From Candidatus Bipolaricaulis anaerobius (GTDB lineage Bacteria > Bipolaricaulota > Bipolaricaulia > Bipolaricaulales > Bipolaricaulaceae), in NCBI RefSeq assembly GCF_900465355.1, contig NZ_LS483254.1, positions 930,001 to 994,000 on the forward strand: a stretch of 64,000 bases of DNA. The letters are read 5' to 3'. Below the pieces are notes generated by a model. That model was not told the DNA's origin and did not search any database. It saw only the letters and a list, made by a program, of their open reading frames with translations. The stretch's first letter is position 1. The number at the start of each line of letters is the position of its first letter. The translations under genes were made by a program, and so were the position numbers. Below, piece by piece: positions 53,472-63,240 of this stretch.

Positions 53472-54562
53472 CACAGGTGCGCGGTGGCGGTGATGACGAT
53501 GCTCTGCTTCCACGCCGGGGCCTCCGCCAGCTTCACGAATTCCATCTGCAAGGTCATGCCCACCCAGCGCTGGCTGATCTCGAGCTGGAACGAGGCCGAC
53601 TGCCGGCCGGCGGGGAGCTGGCCGAGCGGCTTGTCCTGGAACAGGCTGTAGCGGGTGGAGAAGCTGATCGCGCTGTCGAGCTGGACATCGAACGTCACGT
53701 CCAGGGCGAGGGTGTACTGCTCGGTGATCCAGTACGGGCCTGAGACCCGGGCCCTGAAGAGGAGCTGGGAGTTCGGTTCGGGGGCAAGGGCGGCGTCGAG
53801 GGCCAGGGAGAGGAGGAAGTCACGGGTCGCCCCGTTGGGATCCAGGAGCTCGTGGGCGAAGCCCGCCTGCACCGTCCACCCGCAGTACCTCTCCCGGCCC
53901 GTGGCCGCGAGGGCCTCCTCGATCAGGAGGACCGTGGTCGGATCGAGCTCCCGCCCGGCCTCCGCCTCGATGAGCGACACCACCGCGGCCACCCGCTCCG
54001 CCACCACCTCCCCCTCCACCCGCTGCCCGATGGACTTGGCCACGGCGAGGAGGTTCGCATCGGTCAGGGGCACCGGCAGGATGCCCCGCGTCAGCAGCTG
54101 TCCCTCGATCTGGAGCGCCTTGGCGAGCGGGGTCACGTCGTAGAACCGGCCGTACCCCAGTCCAGCCTGGGCCTCCACCCGCGGTTGGGGGAAGGCGGTA
54201 TCCAGGGTCGCCGCGAAGCCCCCGAAGGTGAACAGGGGGAGAGGGCTCTCCAGGTACTGCCGCACCGCACCGCTTGCGCCAACCTCCGCCTGCGTCAGGC
54301 TCAGCTCCGCGAACCCCACCTGGCCACTCCCCGCGAGGGTGAACCCCTCCGTCATGCTGTCGTACTGCCGTCGGGCATCGAACGATAGCCAGCCCGAGCT
54401 GAGGTCCACGCTGGGGGTGGTGGGGTCATCCGTGTGTTGGTAGAAGAACGACACCTTCCCCTGGAGGAACTCCGTGGTTGGGGTCCGGTATTCGCAGAGT
54501 CCAACCCCGAACCCGGTCACGGCGACCCCGATCGCTGCCGCAATCCCCCCTAGCCGCTTCAT
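53468..54562 (-). CDS. Hypothetical exported protein, probable outer-membrane beta-barrel
   Basis: 364 residues with a signal peptide ([20 protein letters not shown]). The body alternates polar and hydrophobic residues in many strands ([61 protein letters not shown]). It ends in a strand closing with an aromatic residue ([11 protein letters not shown]), the classic signal for outer-membrane assembly. No specific family recognised. ATG 54562 was preferred to 54565 for better spacing from GGAGG. It is coupled to yidD. Confidence 0.75.
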   Translation of the reverse strand: MKRLGGIAAAIGVAVTGFGVGLCEYRTPTTEFLQGKVSFFYQHTDDPTTPSVDLSSGWLSFDARRQYDSMTEGFTLAGSGQVGFAELSLTQAEVGASGAVRQYLESPLPLFTFGGFAATLDTAFPQPRVEAQAGLGYGRFYDVTPLAKALQIEGQLLTRGILPVPLTDANLLAVAKSIGQRVEGEVVAERVAAVVSLIEAEAGRELDPTTVLLIEEALAATGRERYCGWTVQAGFAHELLDPNGATRDFLLSLALDAALAPEPNSQLLFRARVSGPYWITEQYTLALDVTFDVQLDSAISFSTRYSLFQDKPLGQLPAGRQSASFQLEISQRWVGMTLQMEFVKLAEAPAWKQSIVITATAHLW

Positions 54563-54597
54563 CATTCCCCCTCCCCGCGCCACGACCGCAGTATACC

Positions 54598-55758
54598 CTA
54601 GCTCGGCCGGCGGTCCCCGCCGGGGAATCCGAGGGTGAGACGCTCCGGCCCATGGCGGGAGAGGACCTCGCGCAGGGCGTCCGTGAGCGCCGAGGGAGCG
54701 AACAGGTGCTCAGGGCGAAACGTCGCCGGGACAAGCCCGGCCAGCCCGACCCCGAGGAGGCGGACCCCGCTCTCGGCGTGGAGCCCACCCCGGTCGAGGA
54801 GCGCCACCGCCTCGTCGGCGATGAGCACGGGGTGATCCGTCGGCTCCGGGAGTTGGACTTGCCGGGTGCGGGTGGTGAAGTCCGCCCACCGGATCTTGAC
54901 CCGCACCGTGGTCGCGAGCAGCCGCTCCTCGACCAACCGGGCCGCCAGGGCGACCGCGAGCTGCCGCACCTCACCCGCGATGACCTCCTCCTGGAACAGG
55001 TCCTCGGGGTAGGTCACCTCCTGGGAGATGGACTTCGCCTCCCGCGCCGGGACGACCGGAGAGTCGTCCAGGCCGCGGGCCAGCCGCCACAGGTGGGCAC
55101 CGCCCCGCGGTCCAAACCAGGAGCAAAGGAGGCTCGCATCGACGTCGCGCAGGTCACCCCCAGTGTGGACCCCCCGCTCGGCGAGGACCTTCGCGGTGTG
55201 CGGGCCGATCCCCCACAACCGGCCGACGGGCAGGGGAGAGAGGAAGCCCTCCACGTCCTGTTCGTGAACGACATGGATCCCACCTGGCTTGGCTGCCTCC
55301 GACGCCAGCTTAGCGAGGAGCTTGTTCCCGGCGAGGCCCACCGAACACGCCAGGCCGGTCTCGGCCCGGATCCGCCGGTGGAGGCCGTGGGCCGTCTCCT
55401 CCGCCGGCCCGTGCAGGCGCTCCGTCCCCGTGAGGTCCACGAACGCCTCGTCAAGGGACAGAGGCTCGACCAGGGGGCTGTACGAGGCGAGGATCGCCCA
55501 CACCTGCCCAGCCACCTGCTCGTACCGCGCGAAGCGGGGCGGCACGAACGCGGCATGGGGACACAGCATACGCGCTTTGGCGATCGGCATCGCGGAGTGC
55601 ACCCCAAATGCCCGCGCCTCGTACGATGCCGTGGCGACCACGCCCCGCGGTCCCAGGCCGCCCACGACCACCGGCTGGCCGCGCAGCATAGGGTGGTCGA
55701 GCTGCTCCACGGCAGCGAAGAACGCGTCCATGTCCATGTGGAGGATCCACCGCGCCAT
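54598..55758 (-). CDS. dinB: DNA polymerase IV (Y family)
   Basis: 386 residues. Catalytic acidic residues lie in ILHMDMDAFFAAVEQ and PLSLDEAFVDLTG. The helix-hairpin-helix is in LWGIGPHTAKVLAERG, and the little-finger domain follows from SISQEVTYPEDLF. It lacks an obvious C-terminal beta-clamp motif of the QLxLF type. It bypasses lesions during replication. ATG 55758 was chosen because MARWILHMDMD is the normal N terminus; the frame is open 22 codons upstream. Confidence 0.95.
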   Translation of the reverse strand: MARWILHMDMDAFFAAVEQLDHPMLRGQPVVVGGLGPRGVVATASYEARAFGVHSAMPIAKARMLCPHAAFVPPRFARYEQVAGQVWAILASYSPLVEPLSLDEAFVDLTGTERLHGPAEETAHGLHRRIRAETGLACSVGLAGNKLLAKLASEAAKPGGIHVVHEQDVEGFLSPLPVGRLWGIGPHTAKVLAERGVHTGGDLRDVDASLLCSWFGPRGGAHLWRLARGLDDSPVVPAREAKSISQEVTYPEDLFQEEVIAGEVRQLAVALAARLVEERLLATTVRVKIRWADFTTRTRQVQLPEPTDHPVLIADEAVALLDRGGLHAESGVRLLGVGLAGLVPATFRPEHLFAPSALTDALREVLSRHGPERLTLGFPGGDRRPS

Positions 55759-55893
55759 GGGCCAATCGTAGCCGGTTTCGGGGCCCGAGGCGGAGGGCGC
55801 ACCGTTGCCCCGCCGCGAGGACACCGCTAGAATCTAGCGCACACACCACGTCCCCATGGTCATCCCAGAGCACGGGTGAACGAGGAGGCAAAC

Positions 55894-56154
55894 ATGGAGA
55901 TCCTCAAGGTCGCAGCTACGTCCAATCCCAACGCGGTCGCGGGGGCCATCGCCGGGGCACTGGAATCGGCGGGGCTCGTCGAGGCGCACGCCATCGGGGC
56001 GGGGGCCGTGAACCAGGCCATCAAGGCGATCGCCATTGCCCGTCGGCTCGTGGAGCGGGAGGGCGAGCCGGAGATCAAGGTCGTCCCCGGGTTCATCGAC
56101 GTCGAGATCGGCGGCGAGGTCAAGACGGGCATGCGGTTCGTGATCGAGCGGTAA
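55894..56154 (+). CDS. spoVS: Stage V sporulation protein S family
   Basis: 86 residues, typical size. MEILKVAATSNPNAVAGAIA, GAGAVNQAIKAIAIARRL and EIKVVPGFIDVEI match SpoVS, an Alba-like nucleic-acid-binding fold also found in many non-sporulating thermophiles such as Thermus. ATG 55894 has GAGGAGG upstream. Its stop overlaps the argS start by one base (TAATG). Confidence 0.95.
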   Translation: MEILKVAATSNPNAVAGAIAGALESAGLVEAHAIGAGAVNQAIKAIAIARRLVEREGEPEIKVVPGFIDVEIGGEVKTGMRFVIER

Positions 56155-57794
56155 TGCGGCTCGAAGCCTTGGTGCGGGCCGCAGTGGTGGAGGCGCTCGC
56201 GGCGGGGGGGAAGCCGGTCCCCGCGGAGGTCCCCATCGAGCGGACGACGCGGCCGGAGCACGGGGACCTGTCGACGCGGGTCGCGTTCCTCCTCGCCCGG
56301 GAGCTCGGGGCACCGCCGGCTACGATCGCAGCCGAGCTCGCCGCCCGACTCGCCGCAGATCCGTCCTTCCTCAAGGTCCAACCGGCGAACGGGTTCGTCA
56401 ACTTCACCCTTCACCCCACGACCCTCCACTCTGTCCTGCGGCAGATCCTCTCCTCCGGCGACCGCTACGGGCGGGGGGAGGAGGGGGAAGGGAAGACGGT
56501 GCAGGTCGAGTTCGTGTCCTCGAACCCCACCGGCCCCCTCACCATCGGCCACCTCCGCCAGGCCGCACTGGGGGATGTGGTGGCCGAGCTCTACGCTCAG
56601 CTCGGCTGGCGGGCAGTCCGCGAGTACTACCTGAACGATGAGGGGAGACAAATGGATCTCCTCGCCCAGTCCCTGTGGGCCCGCTACCGCCAAGCGTTGG
56701 GCGACGACCAGCCGATCCCGGAGGGGGGGTATCAGGGGGCGTACCTCGCCGAGATCGGAGCGGAGCTCGCCCAGGCATGGGGCAACGCCCACCCCAGATG
56801 GGATGAGGCGGCGCGCGCCGTGTTCCGGAGCGAAGCCGTGGCCCGGATGATGGCGATGATCCACGAGGACCTCGACGCGATCGGGGTCCGGTTCGACGTG
56901 TGGACGAAGGAGGGCGACCTCCACCGGCGGGGCCTCGTCCAGGAGGCGCTCGCTCGGCTCAAGCAGCGGGGGGCGGTGTACGAGAAGGACGGGGCGCTCT
57001 GGCTCGCCAGCACCCGCCATGGGCTGGACCGCGACCCCGTGCTCCTCCGCTCCGACGGGACCCCGACCTACACGCTGGTGGACATCGCCTACCACCTGGA
57101 CAAGGCCCGTCGCGGGTTCGACCTCGTCATCAACGTTCAAGGGGCCGACCATGTGGACGAGCAGCGCCAGGTCCTGCTCGCCCTGAAACTCCTCGGGCTC
57201 CCCGACGGGTTCGTTCGCTACTGCCTCCACCAGTTCGTGACCCTCAAGGGGGAGGAGGGGATTCAGCGCATGTCCACCCGCGCCGGGCGGTTCCTGCGCC
57301 TGAAGGACCTCGTGGCCGACGTCGGGCGGGACGTAGCCCGCTACTTCATGGTCATGCGCAAGCCCGGAAGCCACCTCGTGTTCGACTACGCCCTCGCGCG
57401 GGACACGAGCCTGGAGAACCCAGTTTACTACGTGCAGTACGGCTATACCCGCATCGCGTCCCTATTCCGGGAAGCCGAGCGAGCGGGCGAGAGGCCGCCC
57501 GATCTCCGCACCGTGGACCTGTCCCCCCTCACCGACGACCGCGAGCTCGCCTTGATCAGGGAGCTCGACCGCTTCCCGGACGTGGTGGAGGTCGCGGCCC
57601 ACGAGTTCGCTCCCCACCTCTTGTGCGAGTACCTGGAGGGGCTGAGCGGGCTCCTCCACCCCTACTACGCCCACGTGAGGATCCTCGGGCAGGGCCCGGC
57701 CACCCCTGCCCGGCTCGCCCTCCTTGGCGGGATCCAGCTCGTCCTCGGGCGCGGCCTGGGGATTCTCGGCGTCTCCGCCCCGGAAGCGATGTAG
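56154..57794 (+). CDS. argS: Arginyl-tRNA synthetase
   Basis: 546 residues. The N-terminal Add-1 domain is followed by FVSSNPTGPLTIGHLRQAAL (HIGH motif as T-I-G-H), YYLNDEGRQMDLLAQSL, the KMSKS-like loop EGIQRMSTRAGRF, and the DALR anticodon-binding domain ending in GGIQLVLGRGLGILGVSAPE. It charges tRNA-Arg. TAATG coupling to spoVS; ftsY follows after 7 bases. Confidence 0.96.
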   Translation: MRLEALVRAAVVEALAAGGKPVPAEVPIERTTRPEHGDLSTRVAFLLARELGAPPATIAAELAARLAADPSFLKVQPANGFVNFTLHPTTLHSVLRQILSSGDRYGRGEEGEGKTVQVEFVSSNPTGPLTIGHLRQAALGDVVAELYAQLGWRAVREYYLNDEGRQMDLLAQSLWARYRQALGDDQPIPEGGYQGAYLAEIGAELAQAWGNAHPRWDEAARAVFRSEAVARMMAMIHEDLDAIGVRFDVWTKEGDLHRRGLVQEALARLKQRGAVYEKDGALWLASTRHGLDRDPVLLRSDGTPTYTLVDIAYHLDKARRGFDLVINVQGADHVDEQRQVLLALKLLGLPDGFVRYCLHQFVTLKGEEGIQRMSTRAGRFLRLKDLVADVGRDVARYFMVMRKPGSHLVFDYALARDTSLENPVYYVQYGYTRIASLFREAERAGERPPDLRTVDLSPLTDDRELALIRELDRFPDVVEVAAHEFAPHLLCEYLEGLSGLLHPYYAHVRILGQGPATPARLALLGGIQLVLGRGLGILGVSAPEAM

Positions 57795-57801
57795 GCGACC
57801 G

Positions 57802-58737
57802 ATGACCGAGAACCGGCCGGCGGATGACGGCTCCCGCACGATCTGGGACCGCCTGCGACGGGGATTGGCCCGCACCCGTGATGGCCTCCTCGGCCCGCTC
57901 CAGGGGACGAAGGACTCCGTTGGGCCTGAGATCCTCGCCCGGCTGGAGGAGGTGCTCCTCTCCGCCGATGTGGGCCCGGAGGAGACCGCGACCATCATCG
58001 CCCAGGTGGAGGCAACCCTCGCCACGGCGGGAGCGGACTGGCCGGCGGTGGAAGGGGCGCTCGCGGCCGCCCTGCGGGGCGCGCTCGCGGGCGCGGAGCG
58101 GGGGTTCACTCTCCCCCCCGTGCGGCCGGCGGTGCTCCTGTTCGTCGGCGTGAACGGGTCGGGGAAGACGACGACCGTGGCCAAGGTGGCCCACCGCCTC
58201 TCCCAGGACGGGGCACGACCGCTCCTCGTGGCAGCGGACACGTTCCGCGCTGCCGCCATTGACCAGCTCGTCAACCTCGCCCGCGAGAGCGGGGTCGAGG
58301 TGGTCGCCCATCGCCCGGGAGCCGATCCCGGCGCCGTGGTCCACGACGCGCTGGAGCACGCCCGCACTGCCGGGTATGATGCCGTCTTGGTTGACACCGC
58401 TGGACGCCTCCAGACGAAGCGGCCCCTGATGGAGGAGCTGGGGAAGGTGCGCCGCGTGGTGGAACGCCTCCAGGGTCGCCCCCCCGATGAGCGGCTCCTC
58501 GTTGTGGACGCCACCGTAGGGCAAAACGCGATCTCCCAGGCGGAGCTCTTCCACGAGGCGGTGGGGCTCACCGGCCTGGTGGTGACCAAGCTGGATGGGA
58601 CGGCCCGCGGGGGGGCGGTGATCCCGATCTCGCGGGCGCTTGGCCTCCCCATCCTCTGGATCGGGCTGGGGGAAGGACTGGACGAACTTGAGCCGTTCCG
58701 AACTGATGATTTCGTTCGGGCGCTCGTACGGGGGTAG
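57802..58737 (+). CDS. ftsY: Signal recognition particle receptor FtsY
   Basis: 311 residues. A short N extension and four-helix N domain (LARLEEVLLSADVGPEETA) precede the G domain: GVNGSGKTTTVAKVAHR, AADTFRAAAIDQL, VLVDTAGRLQTKRPLM, VTKLDGTARGGAVIP and the closing GLGEGLDELEPF. It receives SRP-ribosome complexes at the inner membrane. No acidic A domain of the E. coli type. ATG 57802 begins the family sequence. Confidence 0.96.
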   Translation: MTENRPADDGSRTIWDRLRRGLARTRDGLLGPLQGTKDSVGPEILARLEEVLLSADVGPEETATIIAQVEATLATAGADWPAVEGALAAALRGALAGAERGFTLPPVRPAVLLFVGVNGSGKTTTVAKVAHRLSQDGARPLLVAADTFRAAAIDQLVNLARESGVEVVAHRPGADPGAVVHDALEHARTAGYDAVLVDTAGRLQTKRPLMEELGKVRRVVERLQGRPPDERLLVVDATVGQNAISQAELFHEAVGLTGLVVTKLDGTARGGAVIPISRALGLPILWIGLGEGLDELEPFRTDDFVRALVRG

Positions 58738-61476
58738 ATGATGGCGAAGTACGTGTACGTGTTCGGCGCCGATGCGACCGAAGGGTCGGCGGAGATGCGG
58801 GACCTGCTGGGCGGCAAGGGGGCGAACCTCGCCGACATGGCGCGGCTGGGGATCCCGGTTCCCCCGGGGTTCACGATCACGACCGAGGTATGCGCCTACT
58901 ACTACGCTCATGGACGGCAGTACCCCCCTGAGCTTGCGTCCCAGGTCGAGGCAGCCCTTGGGGTGGTGGAAAAGGCGACCGGCCGACGGTTCGGAGATCC
59001 CGAGAATCCTCTCCTCGTCTCTATTCGCTCCGGCGCGCGACGCTCGATGCCGGGGATGATGGAGACGGTCCTCAACGTCGGCCTCACCGAGCAAACCCTC
59101 CGCGGCCTCATCGCCCAGACGGGGAACGAGCGGTTCGCCTACGACGCCTACCGCCGCCTGGTGATGATGTACTCCGACGTAGTGATGGAGAAGGGAGCGG
59201 GGATCGAGCCGGCGGAGGGGAAGGGGATCCGCCGGATCCTCGATGCCCGCCTGGCCGCCCTCAAGGCGCGGCGCGGGTACGGGTCCGATGTGGAGTTGAC
59301 CGCATCCGACCTCAAGGCCCTCGTTGCTCGGTTCAAGAAGACGGTCCGGGAGCGGCTGGGGCAGCCGTTTCCCGAGGATCCGTGGGACCAACTGTGGGGG
59401 GCGATCGGGGCCGTGTTCGCGAGCTGGATGGGCAAGCGCGCGGTCGAGTACCGGCGCATCGAGCGGATCCCCGACGACTGGGGCACCGCGGTCAACGTCC
59501 AGGCGATGGTGTTCGGGAACATGGGCGATGACTCCGCCACCGGCGTCGCGTTCACCCGCAACCCGGCCACGGGCGAAAACGCGTTCTATGGCGAGTACCT
59601 CATCAACGCGCAAGGAGAGGATGTCGTCGCCGGGATCCGCACCCCTGCTCCCCTGAACGCTCACTCCCGCAACGAGCAGAGCCGCCACCTCCCGACCCTG
59701 GAGGAGGTGATGCCCGCCGCGTACCGAGAGCTCGTCGGGATCCGGGACAAGCTCGAGCGTCGCTACCGCGACATGCAGGACATCGAGTTCACGATCGAAC
59801 GCAGGAAGCTCTACATGCTCCAGTGCCGCACCGGGAAGCGCACGGGCGTGGCCGCAGTGCGGATGGCGGTGGACATGCTCGATGAGGGGCTGATCGATGC
59901 CCGGACCGCTGTGCGGCGCGTGGACCCGCTCCAGCTCGTCGAGCTCCTCCTCCCGCGGCTCGATCCGCAGGCGGAGAGCAAGGCCACGCCGATCGCAACG
60001 GGGCTCCCCGCTGGGCCGGGGGGGGCCGTCGGGCGGGCCGTGTTCACGGCGCACGACGCCGTGGAGTGGGCCTCCCGGGGGGAGAAGGTGATCCTCGTGC
60101 GGGAGGAGACCTCCCCTGAGGATGTGGATGGGATGCACAAGGCTCAGGCCGTGCTCACGTCCAAGGGTGGGATGACCTCCCACGCCGCCCTCGTCGCCCG
60201 CGGGTGGGGCAAGTGCTGCATCGTCGGGTGCGGGGACATCGAGATCGGCCGCGATGGCCGCTCGTTCCGCGCGCGGGGGGGGCAGGTCGTCAAGGAAGGG
60301 GATTGGATCAGCCTCAACGGGACCTCAGGCCGCGTGTACGTGGGGCAGCTGCCCCTCGTGCCAGCCGATCCGGAGGGGAACCCGTTCTACGTCCGCCTGA
60401 TGAAGCTCGCCGACGGGTTCCGCAAGCTCCACGTGCGCACGAACGCCGATACCCCCAAGGATGCGGCCCAGGCGATCGCGTTCGGGGCGGAAGGGATCGG
60501 CCTCTTCCGCACCGAGCACATGTTCTACGGCGAGGGGAGCGAGGAACCCTTGTTCCTCCTCCGCAAGGTGATCATGAGCTCAACCGAGGAGGAGCGCCGC
60601 CGGGCCCTGGATGAGCTCTTCCCCTACGTCAAGGCTGATGTGAAGGCGACCCTCGCGGTGATGGATGGGCGTCCGGTCACGATCCGGCTCCTCGATCCCC
60701 CGCTCCATGAGTTCGTCCCCCACGATCGGGCGAAGCTCGCCCGCCTCGCCGAGGAACTGGGGATCACGATGCCGAAGCTCCGCAAGCGGGTGGAGGCGCT
60801 GCGAGAGACGAACCCGATGCTCGGGCACCGCGGCGTGAGGCTGGGGATCACGTACCCCGAGATCACGGAGATGCAGATCCGGGCGATTTTTGAGGCCGCT
60901 GGCGAGCTCCTGGCGTCCGGAAAAAATCCGATCCCGGAGGTGATGATCCCCGTCACCTCCACCGTCCGCGAGCTCGACCACCAGAAGGCGATCTTCGATC
61001 GGGTGCGCGATGAGGTGCGGTCCCAGCTTGGGCTAGCTGAGCTTCCGTGCCTGTTCGGGACGATGATCGAGATCCCCCGCGCCGCGCTGCGGGGGGGGGA
61101 CATCGCGGCCACGGCCGAGTTCTTCAGCTTCGGCACGAACGACCTCACCCAGATGACGTTCGGGTTCAGCCGGGACGACATCGGAGGGTTCCTCCCCGAC
61201 TACCTGCGGAGCGGGATCCTGCCAGCCGATCCGTTCCAGACGATTGACCAGGACGGGGTGGGGGAGCTCATCGCCCTCGGCATCGCCCGCGGGCGGGCGA
61301 CCCGCCCCGAGCTGGAGGTCGGGATCTGCGGTGAACATGGGGGAGATCCCGAAAGCGTCATGTTCTGCCATCGCGTAGGGATGGACTACGTGAGCTGCTC
61401 CCCGTTCCGCGTCCCGATCGCCCGCCTCGCTGCCGCCCACGCCGCTCTGGCCGGCCCCGAGGAGGAAGGCAACTAG
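58738..61476 (+). CDS. ppdK: Pyruvate, phosphate dikinase
   Basis: 912 residues, full length. The nucleotide-binding domain starts VYVFGADATEG and LLGGKGANLADMARLG; the phospho-histidine domain is TSKGGMTSHAALVARGWGKC; the PEP/pyruvate TIM barrel carries FSFGTNDLTQMTFGFSRDD and the catalytic Cys of VSCSPFRVPIARLAAAHA. It interconverts pyruvate + ATP + Pi with PEP + AMP + PPi. With the PPi-type PFK this suggests a pyrophosphate-based glycolysis. Two tandem ATGs follow directly on the ftsY stop; the second (58741) is better spaced from GGGGG. Confidence 0.96.
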   Translation: MMAKYVYVFGADATEGSAEMRDLLGGKGANLADMARLGIPVPPGFTITTEVCAYYYAHGRQYPPELASQVEAALGVVEKATGRRFGDPENPLLVSIRSGARRSMPGMMETVLNVGLTEQTLRGLIAQTGNERFAYDAYRRLVMMYSDVVMEKGAGIEPAEGKGIRRILDARLAALKARRGYGSDVELTASDLKALVARFKKTVRERLGQPFPEDPWDQLWGAIGAVFASWMGKRAVEYRRIERIPDDWGTAVNVQAMVFGNMGDDSATGVAFTRNPATGENAFYGEYLINAQGEDVVAGIRTPAPLNAHSRNEQSRHLPTLEEVMPAAYRELVGIRDKLERRYRDMQDIEFTIERRKLYMLQCRTGKRTGVAAVRMAVDMLDEGLIDARTAVRRVDPLQLVELLLPRLDPQAESKATPIATGLPAGPGGAVGRAVFTAHDAVEWASRGEKVILVREETSPEDVDGMHKAQAVLTSKGGMTSHAALVARGWGKCCIVGCGDIEIGRDGRSFRARGGQVVKEGDWISLNGTSGRVYVGQLPLVPADPEGNPFYVRLMKLADGFRKLHVRTNADTPKDAAQAIAFGAEGIGLFRTEHMFYGEGSEEPLFLLRKVIMSSTEEERRRALDELFPYVKADVKATLAVMDGRPVTIRLLDPPLHEFVPHDRAKLARLAEELGITMPKLRKRVEALRETNPMLGHRGVRLGITYPEITEMQIRAIFEAAGELLASGKNPIPEVMIPVTSTVRELDHQKAIFDRVRDEVRSQLGLAELPCLFGTMIEIPRAALRGGDIAATAEFFSFGTNDLTQMTFGFSRDDIGGFLPDYLRSGILPADPFQTIDQDGVGELIALGIARGRATRPELEVGICGEHGGDPESVMFCHRVGMDYVSCSPFRVPIARLAAAHAALAGPEEEGN

Positions 61477-61486
61477 CCCCCTCGCC

Positions 61487-62425
61487 ATGCTCCGGTTCGT
61501 GCTCGGGCGGGCGGTGGCGCTCCTCGGCACGGTGCTGTTCGCCGCGCTGGCGGTGTTCCTCCTTCTCACGGTGATCCCCGGGGACGCAGCCCGGCTCGTG
61601 GTGGGGCCGGAGGCCACGCCCGAGGCCTACCGCGCGGCCCGGGAGGCCCTCGGCCTTGACCGGCCGTGGCCGGCCCGGTTCGGGGACTGGCTCGGCCGGG
61701 CGCTCCGGGGGGACCTCGGGATGTCGTGGGTCTACCCGCGGCCGGTCGGCGAGCTCCTCGTCCGCGCCCTCAGCGTTACCCTCCCCCTCGCCCTGCTCGC
61801 GATCGCCGTCGCCAGCATCCTCGGCCTCGGTGTGGGGATCCTCGCTTCCTCCCACCTCGGACGGGCTGCCGACCTCGGGCTGATGGCCCTCGCCCAAATC
61901 GGGATCGCTGTCCCCGAGTTCTGGGTGGGGATCCTCCTCATGGGCTGGTTCGCGGTGGGGTGGCGCATCCTCCCCTCGGGCGGGTTTCCGGGGTGGGGGG
62001 AGCCAGGGGCACTGGCGTACCTCGTCCTCCCCGCCCTCGCCCTCTCCCTCCCGCGGGGGGCGTACCTGGCGCGGATGGTGCGGGCGGCTGTGGCAGACGT
62101 GCTCTCCAGCGACGCGATCCGCACCGCGCGGGCGAAGGGGCTCCCCGAGCGGCGGGTGATCCTCGTCCATGCCCTGCGCGGGGCGCTCGTCCCGGTGGCG
62201 GCGGCGTTCGGCCTCACCTTCGCCCGGCTCATGGCGGGGACGCTCGTGATCGAAAACGTGTTCTCCCTGCCGGGGGTGGGCTGGTACGCGGTGCGGGCCG
62301 CAAACGGGCGCGACCTCTACCTCCTCCTCGGGATCGCCGTCACCGCGGCGGCTCTGGTGGGCCTGGTGAGTGCAGGTGCGGATCTCGCCTACGCTTTCCT
62401 CAACCCGCGGATCCGTTACCGATGA
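61487..62425 (+). CDS. Peptide-type ABC transporter permease (DppB-like)
   Basis: 312 residues, six helices. The N-terminal MLRFVLGRAVALLGTVLFAA and LGLDRPWPARFGDWLGRALR are the Dpp/Opp/Nik B-type signature; the cytoplasmic EAA loop lies in RTARAKGLPERRVILVHALR. It forms the import channel with the next gene. Substrate could be peptide, nickel or oligosaccharide. It starts 10 bases after ppdK and overlaps the next gene by ATGA. No ATPase genes lie within the window. Confidence 0.92.
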   Translation: MLRFVLGRAVALLGTVLFAALAVFLLLTVIPGDAARLVVGPEATPEAYRAAREALGLDRPWPARFGDWLGRALRGDLGMSWVYPRPVGELLVRALSVTLPLALLAIAVASILGLGVGILASSHLGRAADLGLMALAQIGIAVPEFWVGILLMGWFAVGWRILPSGGFPGWGEPGALAYLVLPALALSLPRGAYLARMVRAAVADVLSSDAIRTARAKGLPERRVILVHALRGALVPVAAAFGLTFARLMAGTLVIENVFSLPGVGWYAVRAANGRDLYLLLGIAVTAAALVGLVSAGADLAYAFLNPRIRYR

Positions 62426-63240
62426 CCTCCCTGCGCCTGGGGGCGATCCTCGTCGGGCTCGGGCTGGGGCTCGTCCTCCTCGGGTTGATCTGGCTCCCTG
62501 CCCCTCCCACCTCCCTCGGCCCGGTGCAGTTCTCCCCACCCTCGCTGCGCCATCCGCTGGGGACCGATTGGTTCGGCCGCGACATCCTGAGCCGGGTGAT
62601 GGTGGGGGGACGGGTGAGCTGGGCCGTGGCTGCGATCGCGGTGGGCGTGGGCGGAACAGCGGGGATCATCCTCGGGGCGATCGCCGGACACGCCGGCGGC
62701 ATCGTCGGCGAGGCCCTGATGCGCGTTCCCGACCTCCTGCTCGCGTTCCCGGCGGTCCTCGTGGCGCTCCTCCTCTCCACCGTGCTCGGGCCAGGGCTCC
62801 TCGGGGTGACGCTCGCCATCTCCCTGTTCACCCTCCCCTACTTCGCCCGGCTCACACACTCCAGCGTCCTCGCCCTGCGCGAGGAGGAGTTCGTCGTCGC
62901 GGCACGGGCGGTGGGGTGCTCGCCGGGGCGGATCGTCCTCCGCCACATCCTCCCCAACCTCTCCTCCCCCCTCCTCGTCCAGGCGTCGGTGAGCCTCGGG
63001 AGCGCCTTCCTCGCCGAAGCGGCCCTGTCCTATTTGGGGCTGGGGACCCAGCCGCCGGACCCGGCGTGGGGCCGCATGCTGCGGGAAGCGCAAACCTACG
63101 TGGGCCTCTCCCCATGGCCGGCCGTGTTCCCCGGCCTCATCCTCGGCCTCACCGTGCTCGGGCTGAACCTCCTCGGCGACGGGCTGCGCGACCTCGCCGA
63201 CCCCCTCACCCGCCGCCTCATCCCTTGGCGGCGGCCGTGA
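62422..63240 (+). CDS. Peptide-type ABC transporter permease (DppC-like)
   Basis: 272 residues. HPLGTDWFGRDILSRVMVGG is the DppC hallmark, and the EAA loop is VVAARAVGCSPGRIVLRHIL. The last part has AEAALSYLGLGTQPPDPAWG, also family-specific. Partner of the DppB-like permease. Its 3' end overlaps the convergent solute-binding protein gene by 23 bases. Confidence 0.93.
   Translation: MTSLRLGAILVGLGLGLVLLGLIWLPAPPTSLGPVQFSPPSLRHPLGTDWFGRDILSRVMVGGRVSWAVAAIAVGVGGTAGIILGAIAGHAGGIVGEALMRVPDLLLAFPAVLVALLLSTVLGPGLLGVTLAISLFTLPYFARLTHSSVLALREEEFVVAARAVGCSPGRIVLRHILPNLSSPLLVQASVSLGSAFLAEAALSYLGLGTQPPDPAWGRMLREAQTYVGLSPWPAVFPGLILGLTVLGLNLLGDGLRDLADPLTRRLIPWRRP

Noticed and set aside
57556-60183. 875-codon minus-strand ORF opposite ftsY and ppdK
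   Set aside because: Composition is typical of an antisense frame of GC-rich coding DNA; both plus-strand genes show every family motif.
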